This document shows positions 26,444 to 37,575 of a stretch of 64,000 nt of DNA, one piece after another; the first letter of the stretch is position 1, and the number at the start of each line of letters is the position of its first letter. A model generated the notes under the pieces. That model saw nothing but the letters and a program-made list of their open reading frames with translations. It had not been told where the DNA came from and searched no databases. A program made the translations under genes and the position numbers. Origin of the DNA: Volvariella volvacea V23 (taxonomy: Eukaryota; Basidiomycota; Agaricomycetes; Agaricales; Pluteaceae); NCBI GenBank assembly GCA_000349905.1, contig KB722737.1, positions 2,470,925 through 2,534,924 on the forward strand, read 5' to 3'.

Positions 26444-28880
26444 ATGCGTATGGCAATTCGGGGTGCTATCGGTGTGCCTTCTAAGGCAAAGCTTGTAGTG
26501 AGTACATGTCCCTGTCTGGATGCCCACAACCCCAGCTTTCAGTATTTTCGATCTTGGCTTGGTATCTCGCATTTAATAATTTCATTCACGTCTGACGTAC
26601 ATTGCCAGTGGGAACGAATCACCTTCTCTCGCTTGACAATCGCATATTTCATCTTCTCTCTCCTCCATTTCGTCCTCCAAATTTCGTTCCAAATCAAAGC
26701 TTTCACTATCAACGCCTCGGCCGCGTCATTCCTGTCCGATATCGTAGAACAAGGAAACGCGGTCAACGCAAGTCTGCCCTTCTTGGATGGCGACACTCTT
26801 CGCTTGTGCAGTTGGGTACCTTCAAATCTCGACGTTGATGTGGATTCGTGCCAAGTCGTGTGGGATGGTTCTCGCGGCACAAACTGGATCGGGGATGAGC
26901 AACCTCATCAGGATAGTAACAATGCTGGTGCCTTTGACATCCCAAGTTCATCGAGTTCTGTGACGTCGTCCGCAACATCAAGCACCGTTAGCGTCATCAC
27001 AACTCCAGCAAGCTCGTCCTCAACACCCGTTGCATCGATTGTCCGTGCTGCTTCTACCACTACTGTCTTCGTCATTGCTGCACCGACACCCACTATTGTT
27101 CCTCGCCCTGGACAAATTGACGTAGTGGATAATTTGGAGAGTGATGACGACGAGAGCGAGTTGCGCAGACGTTTGGTAGTCAGGGATGATCATGAACCAC
27201 GACTCAAGGCATTTGTCGACGCCGGTCAAGTCAAAGTGAACATTTCCGGTATGGGCTATGATGAAGATACACCAGCTACACTGGATTCGCGTTGCCTCTG
27301 GTCCCTCAATTACCCACTGTCGATGTAAGCCTTTCTCCAAGCATAATAGCAAAGGTACTTACTTGCCCCAGATTGAACAACACAAAGCGCGAGGACATCG
27401 TCTTCATTTCGTTTCAGTTCTGGGTGCTTGGGATGTCGGTCGTCGCTCTTCTGAACGAGTCCATCCCCCATATTCTTGCCTCACTCCTCACGCACGTGCT
27501 GGCAACTAGCTGGTCTGCCTTCCAAATCACGCACACAGCAAATTTCCGAGCAGATTTCAATCGCGTTATAACCAACGGTGCATGTGATGGCATTTCTATC
27601 TTGCCTAACTACTGGCAGGCCAGGGCTGTGGCAGAGATTCCTACTCTTGCATTCAATGCCTTCACTCTACTTGTATCGTCTTTCTTAACGTGGAAGTTGA
27701 TGAAGGTATGTTACTAGCTCTTCAAGCATATTGTGCACGCCATCTCACGAGCGAGTTAAGTTGTATGGGTGGCAAACCTTCAAGCGTGTTGGCGCATCAC
27801 TCAGCATCAACCGCGTCTACAAGCTTGTACTCACACTTTCTATTTTCATTCAATTATCCTTCTTCTTTATGGTTGTCACCGTTGGTCTCTGGTTAGATCA
27901 GCTGTTGAACAGCGTAATCGGCGACATGGTGACCTTCCTAACACTATACAAAGTATCTTCTATCATCACTCTTGTGGTACGTTATTTCCCTTGTTTCTTG
28001 GAGCTTGAGCCTGATAGACCTCTCCGATCAGCTTTTGGTTCCATGGCTCGTCTCAGTAAGTCGCGTCGCTCATAGTCTAGTGCCATGCTGACAAGCTCTG
28101 TCAGGGGTGGTTCGGTGTCCGTCGCGAACTTCGCCTCCCGATGTTTGTATTCTTGCTCCTTTCTGTCCTTTACCTCGGTGGATGGAGTGTTATGTTTGTT
28201 TCAACCACTTTCCGCTGGACCTTTGTTACTTGGCGCTTCTTCAGCGTGATGGCTAGTGCATCAGTCTTCCTCACCGTGTCATCATTCATACTCGGTATTG
28301 TTTGCCGCCTCAACTTTGGAAAGGGTTTGCTCCGCTACCGTAAGCGTTTCTTTCACTACCATCGAATGTTCGACAGCTCATTTCCGGTCACCTAGTCAAT
28401 GCCCACGAAGCGCTTTCCGAGGATGATAAACCCTACAACGGCAACTCTGACGACTTTGAGAAAGTAGAATTCCCGTCCAGCGAGAAGCCCATCCCAACAT
28501 ACTCTGCGGCATTTGGCACAGGTTCAGAAGTCCCCCCGCCAAGCCAGATGTTCCCCTCCGCAGTCGGGCCTCGTTTCTTCAACCGCTCAGCTGCGCCCTT
28601 CGAACGCCAGGTCCCCGATCGAAGCATGTCCCCCGTTTCGACGGGCTATGGAAGGAGCTCGCCTATCACTTCCCCCTCAGCAATTGCTGCACCCCCTGGA
28701 TATGGTCTAGGCAGGAATAACTCGGGCAGCTCTTCCTACAGTGGAAGAAGTCTTGCACGAAGCAACACAAGCGGAAGCCAGTACAGCGTGGACCGCGAGC
28801 CGAGCTATTACTCCTATGGCCGCAGTGGCGGGAGCGACAGTGGCCATTCTACCACGCAGAAGCGATGGGTGATTGAGTAG
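26444..28880 (+). CDS. Unrecognised multi-pass membrane protein (about 8 TM)
   Basis: I do not recognise a named family, though the exon pattern and protein composition look like a genuine fungal gene. Start ATG 26444 (MRMAIRGAIGVPSKAKL); the first intron runs from 26498 to about 26608 and joins to WERITFSRL. Then come: one TM helix (TIAYFIFSLLHFVLQISF), a long extracytosolic-looking region rich in Ser, Thr and Ala (about 26940-27110) with N-glycosylation sequons, and about seven further TM helices between 27400 and 28340, including LVLTLSIFIQLSFFFMVVTV and LPMFVFLLLSVLYLGGW. The cytosolic tail (28390-28880) is disordered, rich in Ser, Gly, Tyr and Pro, and ends RWVIE. At least six introns. 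The layout resembles a sensor or cell-surface integrity protein, but that is a guess. Confidence 0.75.
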
Positions 28881-29296
28881 TCTGTTGGGCCGTATTTATT
28901 TCATCCACTCGTGTGTTGTTTGTTCTTCATACATTGTATTCTCCCCACCTTCTTGCCTCGCTCGTTTCGCTCAAATCGTATATAGTTGTTATCATCATGG
29001 GCTGTTTCATCCGTTGAACAATTGTCTTGGTACATCGGAGGTTGTAGCACGGATCGCATGCATGTCAAAGTTTGGGAAAAGGAAACCACTTGTATTCACT
29101 ATCATACAAAGTGGAGCAGGAGCACTGTGAAAGTTAAGAGAGAGCAATGACCGAACCTAAACGAACAAGAATAATACAGTGTATCCTAGGAATTAAATTA
29201 CATTTTCCTAACAGAGCATGGAGCCATTACACGACAAATACACGAAAGCACAGAACGAAGTCCAGGATAAATGAAAATGCCGCCACTTGTGAACCC
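28881..29296. other. Convergent intergenic region
   Basis: 416 nt between the membrane-protein gene (plus) and the MAPKKK gene (minus). Terminators of both should lie here. No gene recognised. Confidence 0.45.
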
Positions 29297-32200
29297 TTAA
29301 ACACTTTCAGACGACGAAAACTCGTCGTCAGTAGATGGTTCAGAGGAGTCATCTGAATAAGAAGAGTCGCTTTCTGAATCAGTGTAGTCTGAAGAGTCGT
29401 CTTTCTCATCGTCGGACTCCGTTCCCGGCTTTTCTTCTCCCTCTTCCTCCCCCTCGTCGTTGAGAGACTCCGTGATGTCGTCCTCAAGGTCCGAGTCATC
29501 ATCAGAGAATGGGTCTTTAGATTGAACATGATTTATCATGGGCGCCGCTGGGAGTGGTGGTGGTGTTGGTACAGGCGGTGATTGGGCATTGCCAGTGACC
29601 CTGTTCAAGGCTTCTGATTCTACTTGGTGTAGAATCTGGGCCTGTCTTGATATTGGTGTGCCGTCAATCCCGCCATCTTCTTCGGGATAATTTGTCATGA
29701 ATGCTTCACGGAATTGTACCATCCATGGGTGCTTCATCAACTCCAGAGCGGTCGGACGGCTCATGGGATCAATGGTCAAGCATTTCTTGATAAAATCTAT
29801 GCCGAGTGGGCTGAGCTGGCCTGCTTCGGGCAGGGGTGGATGTTGGGTTGCAACACCAATGTGGAACATGATAGCCCTAGAGTTCGGTCAATTGGCGGAA
29901 TGCGCGAGCACGCGATGCACAACGCTTACCATTCATTGTCAAGGTTACTCCACGGCTTCTTGCCTGTGGCGAACTCGAGAACGACACAGCCTAATGACCA
30001 AATGTCCATTGCTCCATGCCTGCCACGTTTATCGTTTTTGATAACCTCAGGAGACATATACATTGGTGTCCCTGTCAAGCTGTGTCCCACTCCAGGTCCA
30101 TTCACACCAGGTGCGCCATTGGGTACGGTGATATCATTCGCACCACGACGAGACCGCTGGATAGAGCGCTGATTCTTAGCAAGTATTTTTGCTGCACCGA
30201 AATCGACGAATTTGAGGACACCATTAGCATCGAGAAGCAGGTCTACGATGTTGAAATTTTTGAGTAGGTGGATCGATATAGCGCGAGCGACTTACTATCC
30301 GGTTTGACGTCCCTATGCACAATACCACGAGAGTGCAAATATGCCAACCCCTCGAGCATCTGCAAGGTATAAACCTGAATAATACCTTCGTCCTCTATGC
30401 GACCATTCTCCAACAACGCGGCTAAACTCCCGCCTGGACAATATTCTTCGAATATGTAAACCTTGTCTCGATGAACCTCAATACCGTAATATTCCACCAC
30501 GTTCGGGTGGTGCAGCATCTCCATAACGCTCAGTTCGTCCTTGATCTGCGTATAAAGATTTGGCAAGCCGGAGAGCTCCTGGAATTTTATCTCCTTCACA
30601 GCCATAAGGGATCCTGTATCAAGATTGACGGCCATGTAGACCAAACCAAAAGCACCAGCCCCTATAAATTTACCCTGCTGCCATCGAATCGAAATGTTGG
30701 AGCTTGAAGAAGCAAGGAACACCAAGGAGCGGTCTTCTGGCTTTTCTGTATCTAAGACCCTACCCATCATATGATGCCTCATCCCAACATCAATGCGGGA
30801 TTCCTCCACCTCTCGCAGTGCGTCTGAGACCTTGGACCAGTACAGCCTAGCCCTCGCGTCTATAAATCCCGTGTGTTCGCAAGATAACGGCGTATTGAGT
30901 TCTTCATCAGCAGTATCCTTCAGATCCTTTGGACGCAATTTCATCATCTCTTCTTGTTTTTCTCTTAACCTCCTCGCTTCAACTGAAGATCTAGCACCCA
31001 AGACATCAAAGTGTTCAAGCAACAGTCCCATACACCTAGACACCTTGACTCCAAGCTTTCTAAAGTCATCTTCCGGAATGTGGAGAATGACATTGCCTTT
31101 TGTGCGTGCCTCGGTGAACTCTAGTGCATGAACCGCCCATTTGAATGTCCTGCGGTCTTGAGGGTCACAATCATCCGCAATGAAAGTAACCCAGGAGATT
31201 GCAGTATTGATGAGCATACGATTGAACTTCTGAATGCTTTGGCGATCAATGTATTTTTGTGCGTGCAAACCGTGTTCAGACGCAAAAACAAACCAATTTG
31301 CCAATAGCTCTTGGCAACCATTGATGCGTCGCAGGAAGCTGTGAACACGGGTGACGGACTCCACAATGGATTCTGCCAGTCTGTTCATCGCTCGAGTAAT
31401 TTTCGCCAATTCGCGATTCACGATTGGTAAGTGTGCCTGGAATTCGTTGGTGGCCTCCAGGGGTCCGAACCTGTCATGCAACTTCCCCTCATCGTCCTTG
31501 AACTTTAGAGCATGTAAGAACGCCTGCTTCGCCATTGACAGACGGCGCTGTGGACCGTCTGCTACAATTAGGCATCGATCATCCTTGAGGTCAAAATCGA
31601 TTTTTGGCAAGTCGTAAAAGATCGTGCTAGTTAGCGAGAGAAAGGGGGAGCGGGGGGTGAGGATGAGGATATATTGGCTAATGTCGTCATGATCACGGAT
31701 GGGTCGGCCATGGCCAGCTAGCCGGTTTCCATCATCGTTTCTATGTTCTTCAGCGTGGAAGGCTTCTGTGAGGAGACGCCGAATAACGTTTGGTTGGTCT
31801 GCGAGGGACGGCGAGGCGATGATATACACCCCCTCTTCCACGTACGAACCACTATGAATTAAAACGTGACCCGAATCCCTAAGAGCGATAAGGAGGTCGT
31901 TTATAGGATAATTTTGGATGCTGTATTCAATACAGTTTGTGAAGCGTTGCATGAGCATTCTATTGAAACCCAGTTAACATATTTCCAACGTCAGTAGGAA
32001 GGCAAATGGGTGCTCACTTTGCGAATCGCTGCAGCTTTCGATACCGTAGCCGCACACTCTCCAAGACCTTAGCATACCATCCAACAATTTGTTGGTCCGT
32101 CATTTTCCGCTGAGGTTTATCGTCTGCCGGTTTCCGTAGGTATCTTTGCCGTTGAGCTTGTATGAAGTCGCTCATGTTTTCCCCATCAGGTACACGGATC

Positions 32201-33979
32201 TGATTCTCGAGGTAGTTGATCACTCGGACGATCAATTTATTTGTCAATGAACTGGCGTAGCAGCTTCAATACGAGATAAACACCAAGAAATGAAAATAAG
32301 TACCAGAGGTGCTCAGCAACGACACAGGAACCACCCGCCGCTGTGAGACTGACGTCATTATAAGTAGCCCATTGTGCCTCCAGTACATCTGTCTCCTTGA
32401 AATATATTCCTTTATGCCCGCTTTTGAGTTTCAAGTGAATTAATTTGAAGAATATTACGAGTGCTTCGAGGATAGTAGAGTCGTAGTCGTTTTTGATACA
32501 GTTAGGAACGTTCCAATTACCGTGAGGATCAGGGGCAAGAAAGGCTTCGTACTGCCGTTTTAGTGTGCATGCAAGACCAATGCTAACTTTGAGATCATCG
32601 ATCATCTGGTCAACAAGGATGAAATCTCTCGTGTCAGGTTCTTCTACCTTGCGAACGTACTCGAGTCGGAGTCGAAGCGCTGCTTGGGCGAGGTTGGTGG
32701 GGAAGGATATGAGGGGTACCAATTCTCTCTCAAAGGTCGGCAGATTCATTTCTTTAAACATCGAAATAGAACTGACCTGAGCCTCCCGAGCAGAACCGAT
32801 GAAAGAATATACAGTGCCTAGGAAGCCCTTCTCAAATGTACGCTGCATCGACTCTTCCTTGAGTATGCGTTCGACAAAGCTGCTACCATCCGTTAACTCT
32901 GTACCGGGTCCTGAATGCGCATACGTGGGTATCGGGACCTCCGCACTTGTGTTAGGTTGTGTGACATCTAGCGTCTCGCTGTTCGTCCAACGACGTAGAA
33001 GGGTGATCTGATGTCGAAGAGAGGTGACAATCGTCGACCACGTTTCGAGCGCGTCACAGCGTTCCTGGAAGGCCGCTTGGCTTGCCATAGGCTTGTCTAT
33101 CGAGAAAGCTTTCAGACTCGGATACAGTGACTGTACAGCCTCCAAGCGATTGAGAAGGCTTCCAACGTGTTGTAGGGCGTACCCTGTAACTTCGTCTGGT
33201 TTGTGAACTGGAAGATCAGGGATGCGGAATTTTAGGATTTCATTGATGACTGGGTCGACGTTTCTTAATCTCCTCTCCTCAAGCCTTTTGCGCTCCTCCT
33301 CTTCAGTCCATCCATGGAACTTGGCACGAATACCCAACCAGATATTAAGGCGGACGTTGTTCTGTTCTTGGGCCGCGTTTTCTAACACAATCTGGATGCG
33401 TGCACGCTCTGACTTCAACACATCCCCGCTCAAGACTGATGACAGCATACTTGACCACTCCAGACGATCTTGGTTCACCTGAGTGAACGGGAACGTGGTC
33501 TCCGAGTCCGACTTGTATGCAGCCAGCCGGTCCATGTTGTCTCCTCCAGAGATAGAACCCCTCCCTAAATCGTCATCATCACTTCCATCTACACCCTCTA
33601 TGTAACGGTAGTAGTGGCTATCTGGGTCATCTCGTGGGTCGTCTATTTCGTACTGGTTAGGATTGCGGTATCGCTTTATAAATTGGACGTATGGGTCGAA
33701 GACTTGGGATTGAGAGGGTGGGCGAACCATGGGAGGGTGGAAATTTGGTGTGGAGCGGGAATAAGAACGCTGTGACCGTTGGTCATTGTCCCGATGTGGA
33801 GGGGAAGGAGAGGAATAGGGATGGTCCCATATAGAATTGGCGCTGTACTCGTGGGTCTGGCTCGTGTCATCGTCGTCTTCTTCGCCGTCGTCGCCGTCGT
33901 CACCGTTGTTTTCTACGTCACTGTCTTCGTCATTGTCTCGCTCTTGATGGGTGTATAGGGTGGGAGTATGTCGACGCAT
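29297..33979 (-). CDS. MAP kinase kinase kinase, SSK2/SSK22/Wis4 type (HOG pathway)
   Basis: Protein kinase at the top of the osmotic-stress (HOG/Sty1) MAPK cascade. Start ATG at 33979 (MRRHTPTLYTHQ). The N-terminal 500 residues begin acidic and disordered, then give the SSK2-type regulatory region (WLGIRAKFHGWTEEE, the block CSLTNKLIVRVINYLENQIRVP across the intron near 32240-32300, and QIVGWYAKVLESVRLRYRKL). The kinase domain shows P-loop GAGAFGLVYMAV, catalytic lysine MAVKEIKF, the HRDVKPDNIL catalytic loop (intron after KPD near 30290), VDFGAAK, and activation segment LTGTPMYMSPEV. After the kinase domain comes a poly-acidic and Ser-rich tail of about 70 residues (29297-29510) ending SSSESV. 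About five exons. It diverges from DRG2 with only 132 nt between starts. Confidence 0.92.
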
Positions 33980-34111
33980 CTGGGAGACTCAGCTCATTAT
34001 GCAATAACCATATTTTGCACAGTACCTCGTTGATTTTTGTTTGCACTTGTGTAACCCGAGATATTAGATGCGCCACATCTCTTGCTCATCCAGCATCCAG
34101 CATCCGTCAAC
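33980..34111. promoter_or_regulatory. Compact divergent promoter (MAPKKK / DRG2)
   Basis: Only 132 nt separate the start codons of the two divergent genes, so the 5' UTRs and promoters overlap or an upstream non-coding exon exists. A direct repeat CATCCAGCATCCAGCATCC sits at about 34087-34105, just before the DRG2 ATG. No TATA box I would defend. Confidence 0.45.
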
Positions 34112-36166
34112 ATGGGTATTCTAGAGAAGGTGCTTACATTATCGTCTTTATCAATATATGCTCAGATATCTACAGATTAAAGAAATAGAGGGTAAGCACC
34201 ACCCTCGTAAAGATGTGCATTACTGAAATAAGGTGGAATAGAGGAGATGGCCAGGAGTACGTGAACATGATACACCAATATCCTCAGCCATACTAATTTA
34301 GATTAGCCCAGAAAAACAAGGTACACACTAATTGCTCCCTCGAATGAGTTGACGCTGCATCTGCATCAAGTAGGCCACGGAATACCACCTGGGCCTGCTG
34401 AAAGCCAAGCTTGCTCGATACCGTGCCCAATTACTGGAGCCCACTACTAAATCAAGTGGAGGGGGGACGGGATTTGATGTCCAGAAGTCTGGTGATGCGA
34501 GAGTGGCTTTGATCGGGTTCCCGTCTGTAGGGAAGGTACGACCTCTGTTCAGGGCTCGAAGATAGCACTTGATTCTCAGGTTTCTGCAGTCCACTCTTTT
34601 GAGCAAGACCACTCATACTCAGTCCGAATCGGCTGCATATGAATTCACTACCCTCACCGTGGGTAGTTTCTGGTCGAACAATAATGAGCCAGACTGACCA
34701 AGCACTAGGCTATCCCTGGTGTGATTGAACACAAAGGGGCACGCATACAGCTCCTAGATTTGCCCGGAATAGTTGAAGGAGCAAGTCAAGGTGTGCCCGA
34801 TGTCTTTTTTGGTGGCAATTATTTCATTCGTGTTACAGGTCGTGGAAGAGGACGTCAAGTGGTGGCAAGTAAGTGCAATAAACGAGTGATATGCGCATCA
34901 ACTAACGCTGAAACCAGCCGCGAAGACCGCAGATTTAATTGTCATGATGTTAGATGCTACGAAATCAGACGAGCAACGAAGGTTGCTAGAGATCGAACTA
35001 GATGCTGTAGGCATTCGATTGAACAAATCTAAACCCGACGTCGTGTTCAAGAAGCGGACTACTGGAGGGGTAAGTAAATTTTGTTGCAGTCTTCTTGCTT
35101 CTCGCATTTATGGTATTCTACAGATTACAGTAAGTCCCGTCCGCTATCACACTGGGCATGCTCTCATCTCGTTTAGCTTAATATGACGGTGAAGCTAACC
35201 AAGACTGATGAGAAGACGATAAGAACCATCTTAGCTGGCTGTGCGTAGCATTAGCCTCTGTCGGGTCTTACTACAAAACTTACATCTTGCAGACAAGATA
35301 CACAATTGCGACGTCATGATACGAGAGGATGTGAGTGCTCACAGATTTCCTTCAGGAACGCCATTGACAACCCCGCTTTAGATCACTACGGATGAGTTCA
35401 TTGATGTTCTTATTGGTGAGCCAGATAATTGTGGCAATGGATAATTGGTGACATTATTACAGGAACCAGGAAGTATATCCCATGCCTCTGTAAGTTATCC
35501 CTGACGCGATGTCCACTTCCCCTTAAGCCTGACACTGTCTAGACGTTTACAACAAGATAGACGCCGTCAGCCTTGAGCAAATGGACAAGTTGGCTAGGGA
35601 ACCGAATACGGTCGTGATTAGCTGTGAGCTAGACTTGAAGTACGTCGATGACTACTCAGCCAGTGCCTTCGCTGACTTAATTCAGCTTGGATTACCTTAT
35701 TGAGCGTATGTGGGATAATTTGAAGCTCGTCAAGATCTACACCAAAAAGAGAGGCGCACATCCTGATTTGACGGATCCGATCTGCTTGAGAAAAGGAGCA
35801 ACGATAGAGGTTTGGTCTTAATTCCTATACGTGACTCGCCTTGACGCCAGAATTTGATAGGATGTCTGTAATGGAGTGCACCGATCTCTGGCTACAAACT
35901 TCCGATACGCACTTGTCTGGTAAGTGAAGAAGTTGCCTCGACGTGCTACAGCCACTGACAAGTATGCATACACAGGGTAAGTCCCGGGAATACTCGCATT
36001 GTCGAGGTGTAAATAACGAAGTACAGGGTAAATCCAGCAAGTTTGCCCCACACGCTCAAAAAGTTAGCTTGAATCACCAAGTCCAAGACGAAGACGTTGT
36101 ATCTAGTAAGTGAATTCCCCCCTGATAGAACGTATATTTACCCGTATCTCAGTCTTTACAAAGTAA
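34112..36166 (+). CDS. RBG2: DRG2/RBG2-type developmentally regulated GTP-binding protein
   Basis: Translation-associated TRAFAC GTPase; RBG2 partners with Gir2 and polysomes in yeast. Start MGILEKI is diagnostic of DRG2. Blocks in order: [31 protein letters not shown]1 GFPSVGKST, switch region [14 protein letters not shown]3 [27 protein letters not shown]4-like YVYNKID, and the TGS domain ending ALVWGKSSKF...DEDVVSIFTK. By requiring this frame I count about 19 introns in 2.05 kb. The first four exons are 34112-34129, 34176-34191, 34242-34256 and 34307-34320 (18, 16, 15 and 14 nt). A 6-nt exon ATTACA at 35124-35129 encodes the IT of GGITLN. Near the end, a single G at 35976 between two introns (35920-35975 and 35977-36026) is needed to read VW-GKSS; otherwise the frame stops after 18 residues. 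The last exon begins at 36153. Apart from this splicing the gene looks intact. Confidence 0.9.
35976..35976 (+). other. Candidate single-nucleotide exon in DRG2
   Basis: Upstream exon ends CTT GTC TG at 35919. Intron A is 35920-35975 (GTAAGT...CTGAC...CACAG) and intron B is 35977-36026 (GTAAGT...ATAAC...TACAG). Both are of normal length with good sites. Only TG + G + GGT AAA TCC restores VW followed by GKSSKF, the family C-terminus. Sequential splicing through a regenerated donor is an equivalent reading. Confidence 0.6.
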
Positions 36167-37575
36167 CTACGTGTACCTCTACTGCCACGATTACTCGATA
36201 CCGCGATTCCGAACCCGGAAATGTATATGTCCTTGTACCATTTGGCGGTGCCAAAAAGCCATGAGTTGTGTGATGGCATTGCAGACGTTGAATCCCCTGA
36301 GTGTGGTTGCCAGTGATGTCGATAACCCAAAGGATCAGGTGTACATTCAAGCAACCCTTGGAAAACGGTGGCCAGCCGCAACGCAGGCGGTTACAGTCAT
36401 CATGAGTGCATCCACACGACTATTCGGAATATGTCCACTCTTTCATTTATGGGTAGTATGTCTAGGGGCTTTCTGATGTGTGCCAGCAGGCACATGAGGT
36501 CGGTATCAGCCGTAAATGTCATATGGGCAACGGACTTTTCAATTGAGCTGAAGTACGTGTTTCATCTCTTGGACGTAAGCTGTGAGCCATGTAGTGGGGC
36601 GATTATTGTTTGTGGGCAGCGGAAAGGAAATAACGATGTTACGAAAAGCGTCTGATTGGGTATACTCCTAACCACGATACCGACCCTGTAGACGGGTTGT
36701 AATCTCAGTCCATGATTCGTCCACAAGTCCGGTGGGTGGCTACAGCCATATAAGCTTGAGTGATCCCACGGCGATTCCAACAAAGCGCATTGTTGGTCAA
36801 ATCCAGTGGGCGGTATCCCACTCCCTCGACGCCTGGCTCCAGTGTGATGTCTCCCGTCGAGGACTCCACCTCCTTTAAGTGTTGCACCCCGAAATTCCGA
36901 TAACTGTACAACACGGCGGGTTAATCTTGGATTATCGGCGAATTGACATTCCGTTATTGCCTTTTCCCCTCAGATGCCAACACTGCACTCGCAAATCGCT
37001 TCCTGCCTCAGTGCGCGCCGTTTTTGTCTATATTGCTGGGGGAAATGCCAGCAAGGTGTTGATTGATTATGATTTAATTTCAATTTTCGAAGGATTAGAT
37101 CCCGCGGCGTCGATTTGTTCATAAAGGGTGGCAGAATAACCCCATTGGGATACAAGCTCCATTTCAGCTCCGGGTCGAGCTAATCAAATTTTACACCGAA
37201 AACGACACTGCCTGCGCAATTCCATCCTTCCTCCGAACTGCTCAGCGCCCATCCATAGAATTCCTCCACTATTTGTTCGCCCGAGGGCACATATACCCCA
37301 TTTACTCCTCCGTCGTACACACGCCACCCGCTGCCAGCTTCTGAAATAGAGTCCCTGCTTTCCTTTGGCCAAAGAAAAGGCCGACTGGACAAAGCCTGTT
37401 CATCAATAGCCGGAGCCTCTTTGACATCATCGTGATCCAATCGCTTATATACCCCAAACGCACGCACCTCGATACCCTCTCTGCATTCAAAGCATAATCC
37501 CGTTTTCCAACTGTTGTTCCTGCACATACCCACACCCCACCTACCGCAGACAGGACATACTCATATACCCAACAC
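36167..37575. other. 1.4-kb region with no recognised gene
   Basis: Between DRG2 and the MBL-fold gene. Small frames on both strands (36103-36381 minus, 36171-36476 plus, 36705-36914 minus) give no motif. Minus-strand fragments read protein-like between stops, so a decayed gene cannot be excluded. A separate low-confidence minus frame near its right edge is listed on its own. Confidence 0.35.
37180..37533 (-). CDS. Hypothetical small protein, doubtful
   Basis: 117-residue open frame on the minus strand with a plausible start MGMCRNNSWKTG and a composition that looks protein-like (acidic N-terminal half, aromatic C-terminal half ending VFGVKFD). No domain recognised. It lies just upstream of, and divergent to, the MBL gene, so it could also be chance coding potential in that gene's promoter. 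No splice structure could be confirmed. Confidence 0.25.
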   Translation of the reverse strand: MGMCRNNSWKTGLCFECREGIEVRAFGVYKRLDHDDVKEAPAIDEQALSSRPFLWPKESRDSISEAGSGWRVYDGGVNGVYVPSGEQIVEEFYGWALSSSEEGWNCAGSVVFGVKFD

